Shown one piece after another: positions 1 through 11,291 of a DNA stretch of 64,000 nt. The position numbers were made by a program, and so were the translations under genes. Numbering within the stretch: the stretch's first letter is position 1; every line of letters starts with the position of its first letter. Location of the stretch: assembly GCA_963383645.1 (NCBI GenBank), contig OY726560.1, positions 31,123,173 to 31,187,172 of the forward strand, written 5' to 3'. Origin of the DNA: Muscardinus avellanarius (Eukaryota > Chordata > Mammalia > Rodentia > Gliridae). The notes below the pieces were generated by a model. The model made no database searches. It worked only from the letters and a program-made list of their open reading frames with translations, and was not told the DNA's origin.

Positions 1-78
1 TGTCCCTGAACCCAGATCCTCTGGTCTCAGCCTCCCAAATGCTGGGATTATAAACTGTGCTACCACCTTGGGCTCCAT
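1..78 (-). mobile_element. B1-dID SINE, partial (cut by window edge)
   Basis: This is the antisense B1 half only, showing the reversed CAGCCTCCCAAATGCTGGGATTA motif in part. The ID half would lie outside the window. Confidence 0.8.
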
Positions 79-184
79 ATCTGCATTTCAAAGAAGCCTA
101 CTGTTTAAAAATGGACTAAAGGGTAGGGGAGGGCAAGTGCAGAGATCAGGCTAGGAATCCAGGCAGGAAGATGAATAAATACAA

Positions 185-394
185 AGTCGGGCGTGGTGAC
201 ACATGCTTGTAATCCCAGCATTTGGGATGCTGAGGCATGAGGATCGCAGTTCGAGGCCAGCCTCAGCTACTTACAGATGCCCTTTGCAACTCAGTGCAAC
301 CCTGTTTCAAAATAAAGAATAAAAAATAGGGCTGGGGGTGTAGCTCAGAGGTAGAATGCCCCTGGGTTCCATCCCCAGTATGGTAAAAAAAAGA
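185..394 (+). mobile_element. B1-dID SINE, full length
   Basis: Both halves are present: the B1-like GGGCGTGGTGACACATGC start and the ID-like GGGCTGGGGGTGTAGCTCAG, followed by an A-rich tail. It serves as a good local reference copy of the family. Confidence 0.92.
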
Positions 395-1139
395 GAAATG
401 AATATATTTTAAAGATAATTAGGAGGTATGACACATAGGAGTTAGGTTCCAGACTGCCATCCACGTTCCAGAGTCTGTAGGATGAAACCATTTATTAACG
501 TAGGGAGTGCAGAAGTAAGAACAGCTTGTTGAGGAAGTAAATTCAATTAGGAATATTGAGAATCCGTGGACCCTGTGGGATATAAGAGTTGAGGTATCCA
601 GGTGGATTGTGGGATGATCCTGGCATAGTGATATGGACATATAGAAACCTATCCATAAGTGGTAACTGAAGCAAATGGAAAGAAAGTTATTACCCAGGAA
701 GGGAAGGCAGGATAAAAATATAAAAAGGCAGTGATACCAACCTGTAAGGAATGAGCTTAAAAGATGTTATGGGGTGGGGGAAGTGTTTTTCTTTTTTCCC
801 AAAGATGATAAGAAGTCAAGATTAGGATAACAACTAGCCATTAGATGAACCCCATGAAGGTCATTTTTGACTTTGTACAAGAGCAGTTTTGTAGGATGTT
901 AGTCTACCAGGCAGATGCTCTAGGCAGCCAAATCTTTATTAGAAGTTTAATGATAGAGAAAAGCATTGGGGTAGTACTAGAAAGACATAAGAGTTTAGGG
1001 AGTTGTTTATTTCATCAGGAAAGATCTCAGCACATTTAAATGTTGGTGTGAAATGTCCAGTAGAAAATAGCTTGAACAAATTAGAAAAAGCAGGTTGAAT
1101 TCGTTTTTAAAAAGAGTAATAGCTAATAATAACACCACA
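395..1139. other. Unique intergenic sequence
   Basis: No exon, RNA gene or recognisable repeat was seen. The short ORFs here have no recognisable domain. Confidence 0.5.
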
Positions 1140-1345
1140 CATTCACTGGGTAAATATATACCGGGCACTCTTCCAAGTTCTTTATGCGTACTAACTGCAT
1201 TGACACTTACGAAATTCTAGGTACTATGGAAGGTACTATGACTATTTTATTTTAAAGATAAGGAAATAAAAGCCTGGAGAGTTCGAAGCACTAACTCATA
1301 GAATAACTGTCCTTCCAAAGTAGAAAAGGAAGGAACCCAAAGCTC
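1140..1345 (-). mobile_element. MIR-like ancient SINE
   Basis: The order of blocks (transition of growth-like TTATGCG..., ATTTTAAAGATAAGGAAATAAAAG, then a degraded ACTAACTCATAGAAT) follows the reverse complement of MIR. It is strongly diverged, so the subfamily is not assigned. Confidence 0.5.
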
Positions 1346-1920
1346 AGGTAAAGGAACTGTCCTTTTATAGGAAGAAAACAAAACAACAACAAAAACCTTC
1401 CATCCGAAAGGACCAGAAGTAAGAGGGACGGTGTGAATGCAGGCGAATTTTTAAGTTTGGGGGCAGGAGATCGAGAGTTCTCTTACAACTTGTATTTTGT
1501 CTATCAACCAGGAGATGAAGGTGTCTGCTGAGCATGGAAGAGAGATAGGTTTGGGCTGATAAGTTTGAAGTGTGGGGAAGGTTTAAATAAGCCCTGAAAA
1601 CAAAGGAAGAGAACAAGAGCAGGCGATTATCAGATGCTCTGAGATCCCCCTGCAGGTGGAGCCAGGTGGGCCGTGTCATCCACCCAGTGTGCAGAGATGG
1701 TGCTCAGAGATGGCCTAGGAAGGTTCTAGGAGCCAGAGTCCTGAATCTACTACAGAGACATCAAAGGCCTTGGAGGGAAACCCAATAAGCAGGATGTGGA
1801 GAGGGTGGGGTAGGAGGAGGGTGTGATCCATTTAATTGGCATTTATTCGCACCTTCTTGGAAAGTAGAGTATAATTATACCTAATTATTCAGGTAAAAAA
1901 GAGAATGGCTTGTGTCCAAA
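1346..1920. other. Unique intergenic sequence
   Basis: Nothing recognisable apart from AT-rich stretches. A 104-codon antisense ORF at 1365-1679 has no domain and is treated as chance. Confidence 0.5.
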
Positions 1921-1959
1921 GATATATATATATATCTATCTATATATATATATATATAG

Positions 1960-2017
<58 letters not shown>

Positions 2018-2018
2018 T
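1921..2018. repeat. (TA)n(TG)n compound microsatellite
   Basis: TATATA and TATC blocks flank an uninterrupted TG run at about 1969-2007. The tract lies directly upstream of a SINE. Confidence 0.97.
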
Positions 2019-2035
2019 TTTTTTAAGAGCTTGGT

Positions 2036-2253
2036 TGCCGGGCCTGGTAAAGCATGCTTGTAATCCTCGTACTTTGGAGGCTGAGCAGGAGGATCACAGG
2101 TTCAAGGACAGCTTCATTAAGTAGTGAGACTCATCAACCTAGCAAGACCTTGTTTCAAAATATAAATAAAATAGGGCTGAGTGTGTAGCTCAGAGGTAGA
2201 ATGCCCCTGGGATCAATCCCCAGTACCAAAAACAAAACAAAAACAAAAAATGC
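2036..2253 (+). mobile_element. B1-dID SINE
   Basis: Both halves are present and moderately diverged. The right half ends CCCAGTACC and is followed by an (A3C)-type tail. Confidence 0.9.
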
Positions 2254-2608
2254 TAAAAAAAATCAAGTCAGTTAATTATTTCAAAATTGATCTAGGAATA
2301 GATAAAATAAAGACCATTTGAATATCATTACTGTTCTTGCTTTAGAAGGAATTATTATACTATTCAGTGAAAATTGAATTATATCACATAGTTCCTCCCC
2401 ACACCCCAACAGACACACACACCCTGTAGGATCATTTTAAATTGAGGAGGGACAGAAAAAAGGAGGCGGAGGAATAAGAAACCTATTGTTGAATCCCCAA
2501 TTTGTACAAAGGACTTTTCAGTATTATAGAATAGCCCTATGAATAAACCCATGAAGTAGAATCATCATATATACAGATACAATGGTATAGACAATGGTAT
2601 AAAGAAGT
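2254..2608. other. Unique intergenic sequence
   Basis: No gene or repeat family recognised. Confidence 0.5.
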
Positions 2609-2818
2609 TACTTTTTTTGCAATACTGGAGATTGAACCCAGGGGCATTCTACCTCCAAGTTATTCTCGCAGCCCTATTTTTAATTCTTTGTTTTGAAGCA
2701 GGTTCTCACTAAGTTATGCAGGGCCTCACTAAGTAGTTGAGGCTGGCCGAGGACTTGTGATCCTCCGGTCTCAGCCTCCCAGGTACTGGGATTACAAGCG
2801 TGCGCCACCACCGAGCTG
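2609..2818 (-). mobile_element. B1-dID SINE
   Basis: Full-length antisense copy starting with a short poly-T. A short imperfect target duplication (AAGAAGTTAC / GAGAAGTTCC) flanks it. Confidence 0.9.
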
Positions 2819-3470
2819 AGAAGTTCCTTGTCTATCATGCTCAGAAGGTTAGGAGAGAAGAGTTTGGAACAATTGTCTATTGACGATGAAAACCTGCTCA
2901 TTATCCAGTCCCCACTGAGTAATTATCCTGTTTATGGCATCCAGTTAACTTTTATGTAGCCTTACATTTTGAAAGTTTTCAGAAATAGCGCTGAGAATGT
3001 TTGACTGAAAGCGCCATTAAGCTTTGTTACGAAGATTTCTGTTGTTTCAAACTAAGACTGTACCAGTCTAAAGAAAATTTCACCAATGGACCAATAGGTG
3101 GCAGTATAACATGGCATTCCTAAATTTTTAAATAATATTGCTAATTAACAAATAATGACTGAAGCACCAGGTGTTTTGCTAAAGAGAGAAAGAGAGAGAG
3201 AGAGAGCAAGAAGGAATTAAAGTAGGAAAGGAGAGATAAAGAAAATGGAACTCTGAAGAAACCTAAATTATAAAAGGACCTATTTGTTCTTAAAATTAAT
3301 CTCAAGACTCAACCAGGAAGCCTCAGACCCCAGTGTAATTCAGATGCTGGCATGCCCTCTGGGTTTCTACCCAACATGGTGCCAAAACACTGAATAGTGT
3401 AAGGGCAGATAGCTTGCCCACGACTCCCTTAGACCATGAGACACCAGAGGACAGGGGACACTACTCAGCT
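2819..3470. other. Unique intergenic sequence
   Basis: Mostly unique, with a small (GA)n tract near 3186-3206. No exon recognised. Confidence 0.5.
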
Positions 3471-3565
3471 TTGGACAGTCTGGAACCAGGAATTGAGCCA
3501 GTGCCTGGCTTGGAATGGAACACAATAAACACTGATGGATGAATGAATGATGAGTGAATGTTTGA
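3471..3565 (+). mobile_element. L2-like 3' end fragment
   Basis: The block GCCAGTGCCTGGCTTGG followed by an AATAAAC run and (TGAATGA)n matches the usual 3' end of LINE2. Confidence 0.6.
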
Positions 3566-3684
3566 TGTCTAGCCATTTTTAGTCTACTTTGGGGGAGATA
3601 AAGTCTTGACAAGTTCTTTTCTATTCTAATGAGAAATTCAGTTTCCTTCTTTATACATTTATATTATAGGTTATCCAGAGAAAA

Positions 3685-3786
<102 letters not shown>

Positions 3787-3799
3787 TCTCTTTCTCAGA

Positions 3800-4053
3800 G
3801 AGTACTGGGGATTGAATACACTTCTACTCCTACTTTATCTATTATTTTGTTGTACTAGGGATTAAATCCAGGGGCATTCTACCTCCAAGCTTCACCCTTG
3901 GCCATGTTTGTTTGTTTGTCTGCATTTTGAAACAAGGTCTTGCTATGTTGCTGAGAGTCTCACTAAGTTACTAAGGCTGGCCTTGAACCTGCGGTCCTCC
4001 TGTATTAGCCTCCCAAGTATTGGGATTGCAGGTGTGTGCCACCATGCCTGGCT
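3800..4053 (-). mobile_element. B1-dID SINE with rearranged ID half
   Basis: Antisense copy whose ID-half start (ACTGGGGATTGAA / ACTAGGGATTAAA) occurs twice, about 50 bases apart. This suggests a short internal duplication or a nested partial element. Confidence 0.8.
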
Positions 4054-4175
4054 CATTTATTATTTTGAAACAGGGTCTGGCTAAGTTATCCAGCACTGGC
4101 CTTGAACCTGTGATTCTCTTGTCTCAACCTTCCAAGTACTGAGATTACAGTCATGTACCATAGATCCTGGCTGGT
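4054..4175 (-). mobile_element. B1 half of a second SINE
   Basis: A second antisense B1 half (TTTTGAAACAGGGTCTGG ... GTACTGAGATTACAG) follows the previous copy directly and has no ID half of its own. Confidence 0.8.
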
Positions 4176-4279
4176 ATTCTTTGTCTTAAATAAAAGTACA
4201 TTACAAGGTTTTAGGATGAGGAAATTGTAAAACAAGCAAACAGAAGGTAACAGTGGTGGTGGGAATAGTTTGACCTCAA

Positions 4280-4470
4280 GTGAGAAAGAATATCAAACTC
4301 TAACCATGTGACAGACATAAATACTAGACTTGCCTAATCTTATAACAGTATTATGAGCTAATTACTGTTATTAAATCCATTTTATAGGTGTGAAAATGAA
4401 ACTCAGAGAATCTAAGTTGCCCAAAGACACTAACTGGTACAACAGGATCTTCTTTTTAAACTAACGCGCA
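4280..4470 (-). mobile_element. MIR-like ancient SINE
   Basis: The CCATTTTATAGGTGTGAAAATG ... AACTCAGAG ... TTGCCCAAAGACAC order is that of an antisense MIR. Confidence 0.65.
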
Positions 4471-5043
4471 CTTATGACATGCTAAGTCCTAGAGGGGTTG
4501 TACAACTAGCCTGAAGTAGCACAATCAGAAAGAGGCAGGGAAAAGGGCTCAAGGTCCAGCCTACGGGACTCAGGAGCCTGTGTTTATTATTCAATTACAC
4601 TTCAGCATCCCAGATTTCTTTGTAGACTTCGGAAACCTAGTCACTCTACCTCTCGCCCCTGAATTGGCATTACATGAAAGCGTGCCAGTAGCTGGGCTCC
4701 TTAATAGAAAAGGACATGGGATGTTTTCTCCCTCCTCTGAGTTGAGGTCATTTCTCCAGTTTTAGTCTTACTAATTATCCACCAGTAGCTCTTCCTGAAG
4801 CTGTAACCTGGTTCCGTTGCTATGTAGACCAGGTACCCAGGGAGCCATCGGGAGCTTCCAAGCTTCTAGCATCAGCCACAGTTTTCCATCAGCAGTATCT
4901 CAGATAGGGGCCCAGTCAGAGGGCAGGAAGAGGTGAGAAACTTCGTGGGGCAAACAGGAGGGCATTTGAGCCTCCCACAGTCATGGAAACAGCCAGATGT
5001 GGTGGCACAACAGGTTTGAAATGCCAATGTTACTTAGAATTTT

Positions 5044-5044
<1 letters not shown>
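4471..5044. other. Unique intergenic sequence
   Basis: No gene seen. GTTGCTATGTAGAC at 4816-4829 resembles an RFX X-box half, which is weak evidence alone. Confidence 0.45.
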
Positions 5045-5097
<53 letters not shown>

Positions 5098-5118
5098 TCC
5101 ATCTCTATCTCTATCTCT
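5045..5118. repeat. (CT)n and (CTATCT)n tract
   Basis: About 46 bases of pure CT lead into CCATCT/CTATCT units and then into an antisense SINE. Confidence 0.98.
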
Positions 5119-5329
5119 CATTGCAGTATTGGGGATAGAACCCAGGGGCATTCTACCTCTGAGCTACACTCCCAGCCCTATTTTATTTTATTCTTTATTT
5201 TGTAAAACAGAGTCTCACTAAGTTGTGGAAGGCCTCACTAAGTAGCTGAGGCTGGTCTTGAACCTGCGTTCCTCCTTTCTCAGTTTCCCAAGCACTGGGA
5301 TTACAAGTGCGTACCACCACGCCTGGCTA
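5119..5329 (-). mobile_element. B1-dID SINE
   Basis: Full-length antisense copy with both halves well preserved. Confidence 0.92.
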
Positions 5330-5539
5330 GTCTCATTTTAGCAGTGCATTTTGAGGCAAATTTAGCAAGGAAGCCTGAAAGCCGATATACAAAAGCGCTA
5401 AGAGGAGGAATATGGATCATTGATGTTAGGACACTAAAAAGTAAGAAAGATTTTTTAAAGTAATTTTTCTTTACTTCTTTCAAATTCTATTATATAAATT
5501 ATCTTTTTTTTCTTTTTTTCTTTTTTGGAAGCATTTTTG

Positions 5540-5768
5540 ATGGCCTGGCATGGTGGCACACACTTGTAATCCCAGCATTCGGGAGGCGGAGACCGGAGGA
5601 TCATGCAGACAGCCTCAGCTACTTAGCAAGGCCCTTTGTAAATCAGTGAAACCCTGTTTCAAAAACTAAAAAAAAAAAAAAAAAAAAGGACTAAAAATAG
5701 GGCTGGGGGTATAGCTTGGAGGTACAATGCCTCTGGGTTCCATCCCCAGTACGACACACACACACAAA
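5540..5768 (+). mobile_element. B1-dID SINE
   Basis: Full-length sense copy with a 20-base poly-A linker between the halves and a (CA)n tail. Confidence 0.92.
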
Positions 5769-7400
5769 GAATTTTTGGTTAAACAGCATTCTAGAAGTAG
5801 CTAAAAAGGATACTTGGGTAGATGAAGAAATGTTGGCCAGATTCCCAAATGTTCTTGATTTATTTTCCTACAAAATTTTTTGTAATAGATTGGAAAGGAG
5901 CTCAGAGCACTCAGCAAAGTCTCTTCACTCACTGGGTCACAAGATTTCAGGACTAAAGAAAAATAGCTCACAGGAATGGCCTAAGAGGTAGAAATAAAGC
6001 AGCATTCAAAACTGCCCCCAGGTCTCCAACAGCAGAGATAACTGGCAGGTCCCCCAACAGCCCAGCAGGTCCCCTGGGCTCCTCTCGCTGCCTTATAGCA
6101 GCTGGCCTCTAGGGGCACTGTGCTGTGTTTTGCAATAATGTTCTGGTCCTTTCAGTAGATGATCTCAACACCACCCCCCCACACACACATCTTTTAGAAA
6201 AAAGAAAGAAAAAAAAAAAAAAAGCAGAATTATTTCCAAAAGGATGTTTACTAGGTTTACTAGAAAGGGAAATAGAAAAGATACAGAATCATGGACAAAA
6301 CGATAAGAAGAACAGATATACTTTTTAATGTTAACTCAAATCTAGCTATAGATCTGCTTTCTGGGAAGCAGCGTTATCAATTTTCTTTCTAAACCGAAAC
6401 TGCAGTGGACCATCTAAGCTGGGGTGCCTGCTCTGGTCCCACTATGAGAAGATTCTGGGCCTCCACTCCTCACCTTTTCTCTGGGTAGCTAGCTTGCTGG
6501 GCTTGGGCCATTCCCAGCTGCCTTCTCTCACCTTCTAAGCTCTCAGGGAGGAAAGCGCTTCTCTCCCAGGCCCAGAATTCACTGTCTGGATTTTAGGCCT
6601 TCTTGTGCCTACCTCACAGATAACTTCCTCTCCCCTCTCAGTTAATCCATGAGACCAACAGATTGTCCAGTCATCTGAAGCATTTCATTAGGTAAATGTT
6701 AAGAATCAGTCTCTCCTACCGGGACGGCAAGCTGTACACTCATATTTCACAGAGGACCTTAATCATTCAAATCCATTGTCCCTCTAGAGGTATCCACCTA
6801 CTGTCCTACCATACGCCCCCATTTTGTTTCAAATAATCACTGGACCTAGAGTTTCTTACCTTACTGTCACAAGTGGACAAATGGCCAGAAATATCAGATA
6901 GCATCTTTTGAGAGATGACCTCACACCTGCTTCCCCATCTGGACAGGCAGAAGAATACATCCTTACCATCCTTGAAAGCCCCCAGTCTCCAGCTCTGCCT
7001 CTTCACCTGGACTCTCCCTTCATTTCTCTTTTTCACCAAGAAATTCACCTAGCTGGAAACTCATTGCAGAGCAGAGTTGACACACTCTGAACCCAAAGAA
7101 TGTTCCAGTTCCCGCCACCCTGCCTCAGGCTGCCCACGTCCCTCTCTGCCCCAGGTACTCTCCAGGGCCCCTCCTCAGGGAGTGATCTTACGTAATCCTA
7201 GTCATTCCAGTTTTCCAGCATCAAAACTCCGTAACCAGATAGTAACAATAACACACATACAATAAGAGGAGGGTTGATCACTCACACATGTTCTTACGGG
7301 AAAACAGGCAGCTCTCTCCCTGGTAAGAAAAATATGGGTCTCCACCCCACCACAAAAAAAAAAAAAATCCCAGGATGCCCCAGAATGCAGTCTCTTTTCT
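5769..7400. other. Unique intergenic sequence
   Basis: No exon or repeat family recognised. It contains a short C-run and an A-run near 6172-6224. ORFs of 60-91 codons on both strands overlap one another and look like chance. Confidence 0.45.
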
Positions 7401-7403
7401 TCG

Positions 7404-7425
7404 TGACGTGTTGTAAAGCACGTCA
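7404..7425. promoter_or_regulatory. Inverted TGACGTG repeat (CRE/UPRE-like)
   Basis: TGACGTG and its reverse complement CACGTCA are separated by 8 bases. TGACG is the CREB/ATF half-site, and TGACGTG is also the core of the ATF6/XBP1 site. Function is inferred only. Confidence 0.35.
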
Positions 7426-8375
7426 GCTGCTCCTTGTTGCTGTGCAGATCACCCAACATCGGGTCACTGAGAGAGACGGCAGCGCTCGCTCACACAGCTG
7501 ATAGGATTAGGAAACCGTGCTTTGTCAGCCCTTACTGAGTCCAAGAGAGCCCAGCAGACGCAGGTGAGATGTGAGGGAGAGCGGATGTGGAGGACCTTGA
7601 TGTGTCTTGGTTGTATGATGCACTCGTTTTCTCTTTGGCAGTGCATTTGTATTGTCTTTTCTGTGAAGTTAGCAGTCTGGGAGGGGGGGCAATAATGTCA
7701 ATAACATCCTGTCCTTTATCACTCATCTGGTTAGAGAGATTGGCCACTTCCGCCTCATCGGATTTTTTTGATGCTCAGATAAGATTATACATGTGAAAGA
7801 GCTTTGAAAATGTAAAGTTTTATGCATATGAAAGGCATGAATTATTTAATTACAAATTTTACATGAAGAATTGAATAACTTATCCCAGATTTGGGGCCTG
7901 ATGATATAAAAACACTTCTTTACCCCCATCTACAATACCCTACCTCCTCTGTTTCTTGTCAGGCCTGCACAGATATATTATTAATAATCTTTAAGGGCTC
8001 AATCTTCCTTAAGGCAGTTGATGTTTTCTAAAATCCAGCAACACATTCATTTTCCAAGGAAAAGCCACAAAAATACCAAACAAGACAATAAGTATTTAAG
8101 TAGAAAATGAAAATGATCATGAGAATATCATAAAGCAAATGATAGATGAATATATTATGCTGTATTACATTGCATCTCTTGGATGGTGTAAATCCAGACA
8201 TTATAAGACATTATTCCTAATGACATGAGAAGTACTGGAATGAAATTAAAGGCAGAATAGATATTATCATTTGTAAAACTTGCCTTTTAGAACAGCAGGA
8301 AAACAGGCTTGGGTTCCAAAAGTACAGAGCTAAGAGGCATCTGAACACTAAACCATCAGCCTTTCCCTCGGCAAG
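7426..8375. other. Unique intergenic sequence, partly AT-rich
   Basis: No repeat family or exon recognised. The 7800-8290 part is AT-rich and without clear features. Confidence 0.45.
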
Positions 8376-8392
8376 GTTGCTATGGTGACAAC
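8376..8392 (+). promoter_or_regulatory. RFX-like X-box
   Basis: GTTGCTATGGTGACAAC resembles the RFX-family inverted half-site pattern (GTTGCY ... RGYAAC), with one mismatch in the second half. It sits about 2.6 kb upstream of the SYBU promoter region. Binding is inferred. Confidence 0.35.
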
Positions 8393-8639
8393 GGGGCTAC
8401 TGCACAGCCTCTCAGAGCCTGCACTTCTGCAGTAAAAGCTTTCATTGAACACATGTTGGATTTTTTGGGCACACGCCCCATCATTAAATACAAAGACATA
8501 TTGGAGGCAGCTTTATCTGAGTCATGTGCCAAGCAGAAGTTGTATCTATGTCCTATACCCTGTACTGATGGGGCCACTCCTGAGATTATGAAATTCACTT
8601 GTTTGTGCATGCATTCCTTGGACAGTTATAAAATGGTGC

Positions 8640-9300
8640 CTACTGTGTGAGAAGAATTGTGAAGACAAATGAAGGGGGCGGGATTCTGATACAAAAGAAC
8701 ACAACAGCTAGACTGGGGGGTAAATACAGATGTCCTGGAGGTCTCAGGGGAGGTTTCCTGTCTAAAATGAAACTTAATGTATCCTTCGGAATTGAGGAGG
8801 TTGGGTGGAGAGGGACCAGCATGTGCTGCAGTCTAGAGGGAAAAGAACAGGGAGCCTCCAGGGAACCGAGGGGCTACAGTGTGAGCAGCATCCATCTGTG
8901 TGCAGAGCCAGGGGCTGGGCAAAGGAGAGGAGGAAAGGGTATTAGAAGAGGCTTGGCAAGAAAGGTGGTTACAGAGGTAGAGTATCCATGAAGAAAGGTA
9001 CCATGTGAAGGAGTTGGAATATTAGCTGAAAGTCCTTAGTGAGTTTTAGTGGAGAAGCATGGCTTGATTTAGCTTTAATAAAAGACCTGTGGTAAAAATG
9101 AAGAACTAATTGGCAAGAAAGGAGTAAGAAAGGAGCCTGGAACGATGGCTTTAAATAGACCACTACTGAAACAATGTAGGATAATTTCGGTTTAGAATCT
9201 ATAGGAAGACAGTAAAGGTAAAGAGTAGATAGAAGTGATCAGATCCAAGCCTTTTATTACCGAGGAAATCCCCTGGTGGATTATGCCATGTGTGTGTCCA
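8640..9300 (-). mobile_element. Possible L2-derived sequence, very diverged
   Basis: Scattered blocks (a TGTGCTGCAG-type segment, GAGGGAAAAGAACAG, GTCTCAGGGGAGG) recall antisense L2 body sequence. No boundary could be set, so this is a weak call. Confidence 0.3.
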
Positions 9301-9329
9301 ATAAGTGAAAGGAGGAAGTAAAAAATCCC

Positions 9330-9516
9330 AGCCAGGCAGGATAGTATACACCTATAATTCAGAGACTTGGGGGGCTAGGCAGGGGAATCACAAATTTGAG
9401 GCCAGCTTGAACAACTTAGCACTTTTTTCAAAATAAAATATAAAAGGGGGGCTAGGGGTGAGGCTCAGTGATACAGCTCCCTAGATTCAACCCTCAACGC
9501 CAACAAAAACAAACAA
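9330..9516 (+). mobile_element. B1-dID SINE, old copy
   Basis: Diverged sense copy. Both halves can be followed (CAGCCAGGCAGG start, GGGGCTAGGGGTGAGGCTCAG right half) and it ends in an A-rich tail. Confidence 0.8.
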
Positions 9517-10226
9517 ATCACACTGAGGTTCTGACTTAGAGAACTCAAAGAAGGGTGTTTCTTTTCTTAGGTCTCCAGACTCCATTCTCAGTTGTTGGTA
9601 GAGAACTCATCTTTTGACTGTGATAGTTCATTCCTAGCTTGCCATATATGGCCCCCCAGCTCAGGTAGATTGCATGAATCATCTTGGGCCACCATTTTCC
9701 TTGAGGTACTTATTTGAGAAGGCTGTGAGTATAGATTGTATGAGTGAATCACCCCTTCTCCTCGAATAAAGAATTCTAAGGTTAATAGCCTCACTGCTTA
9801 AGAGAGCTAAGTAGACTGAAAATGGATGAGGGTTTATGGAAGAAAATCTCTTTGGAGTTCCAGGAAGAAGGCAAATCGATTCCACTAACCCAGTAACTTC
9901 CAGATCTTTCTGGACTCACAATGTGCATTCCTGGGTTTGAAAGTTAAGGATTTAGAAAAATACTGTTTGGAGGGCAGACTAATGGGGGGTGGCAGAGGTC
10001 CAAATACAACCCCCCAGGGCTATGGTCCTTCCAACTAGAGTGTAGGGACCACACTGTCAGCTCCACAATGCTATTTAGAACATTCTCCATTTCTAAGTAA
10101 AGTATATGTAAGTAGATATCCAGATTGAATTCCGTCACCAGGTAAGATTTAATATAGCAAGTGTAATAATAAATCAAGAACCTAACTCTATCCTACATCT
10201 TCAGTTAGACGGGTCTTTGAGAGGTT
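9517..10226. other. Unique intergenic sequence
   Basis: No exon or repeat recognised. Confidence 0.45.
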
Positions 10227-10251
10227 TTTGTTTTTGTTTTTGTTTTTTTGG
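10227..10251. repeat. (GTTTTT)n short tandem repeat
   Basis: Four imperfect GTTTTT units. Confidence 0.85.
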
Positions 10252-10369
10252 AACATATTTTTCTGCATCACAAATGCTTTCTCAGCCTGTCACATAAAAT
10301 ATGGAATGGACCACCTGGACCTGACCTTAGGGTCTTTTGGAAGGTTCTGCTCATGCACCTGGGTACAGT

Positions 10370-10470
10370 TATTTTGTTTGCCTCATCTATCCTCACAGCT
10401 ACCCTTGTGGTGGGCATTCTTAGGATGCTTCAATTTAAAGGGATCAACTTGAAGTTCACAGGGGTCAAGA
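10370..10470 (-). mobile_element. MIR-like fragment
   Basis: CCTCACAGCTACCCTTGTGG ... TTAAAGGGATCAACTTGAAG follows the order of antisense MIR but is very diverged. Confidence 0.35.
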
Positions 10471-10692
10471 ACCCTAGGTATGAAGGCTCTCAGCTTGAAG
10501 GGATTGGAGTGCTGTTTTGAACCTGGTTTTCTGCAATCAGTGCAGGGCTCTCCCTACAGAAGTGGCCTGGGCTCCATCCCAGCGGCCGCAGAGAGCTGCC
10601 GGCACAGCTGGGGAAATGCTGTTCTCCGTAAACGGCCTGGCTCTCCCAGCAGCGCTGTGCGGCTCTGCCACCCGAAGGCCCTTCTGAAGCAA

Positions 10693-10706
10693 CCCCCCCC
10701 CCCCCC
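10693..10706. repeat. Poly-C run (14 bp)
   Basis: Homopolymer within the CpG-rich region, a likely polymorphic and sequencing-sensitive site. Confidence 0.95.
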
Positions 10707-10999
10707 AAAGGAGAATCACCGCCTTTGAAACCCTTGAACCAGGACGCCGTGCCAGCGCCGCAGCCTGGGCTCGGGGAGAAGGCGGACCCGCCCCACCGCT
10801 CGGGGGCGAGGTGGTTGCGCAGAGCTGTACACTGACTTAGAACGGCGAGTCTGAGCAGGGGCCGCCAGGGGAAAACTTTCCCTCTCTCCATTTTGGATCT
10901 CCGATGTGACAGCTTTTCGCAGCCTCTGCGTCCAACGCGCACCCCCCAGCAAACCCAGACCAGGTGTCAGAAGAGGGCGCGGGCATCTTTGGGCTGGAG

Positions 11000-11101
11000 A
11001 TGCTGCTGGTGGCGGCCTGCCCGCAGCGGGTCGGGCTCGGCGGAGACCCGGGGGCCCCGGGGCCGGGGTCGGGGACGTGCCGGGGGCGCCCGGGCCGGCA
11101 G
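11000..11101 (+). other. SYBU: Candidate upstream SYBU exon with in-frame N-terminal extension
   Basis: An ATG at 11000 (GAG-ATG-C, purine at -3) opens a frame that runs to a strong donor, GGCAG|GTGAGG, at 11101/11102. The next acceptor, TGCGCGCAG|GTG, is at 11210/11211. Joining the two keeps the frame open into the accepted SYBU start at 11268. That would add 34 + 19 residues of Gly/Arg/Pro-rich sequence before MGPLREGK. GC-rich DNA often lacks stop codons, so this may be a non-coding 5' exon or nothing at all. The true 5' limit of such an exon is unknown. Confidence 0.35.
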
Positions 11102-11267
11102 GTGAGGAGGCGGCGGGAGGCGGCGCGGGGCCGCGGCCGCACCACGTGTCCGGCGGGGCGGGCGGGGCGGCGGACCCAGCGGCTCAGCGCAGTCTCGTCC
11201 CTGCGCGCAGGTGCCTCCTCCTGGACGGCGGCAGCGGCGGCGCGAGCAGCGGGCGGGCGGCGGCGCG

Positions 11268-11291
11268 ATGGGACCCCTGCGGGAGGGCAAG
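11268..11291 (+). CDS. SYBU: SYBU (syntabulin) coding exon 1, N-terminal 8 residues
   Basis: The exon codes for MGPLREGK and ends in phase 0 at AAG|GTAAGC, a near-consensus donor. From family knowledge, syntabulin begins MGPLRESK, so one residue differs here (Gly for Ser at position 7). The start is supported by that match and by a good initiation context (G at -3 and G at +4). The exon lies at the heart of the CpG island. The 5' untranslated part probably extends upstream to the acceptor-like site at 11210 or further. An alternative in-frame upstream start is listed separately. Only the first residues of a protein of about 660 residues are encoded here. Confidence 0.85.
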
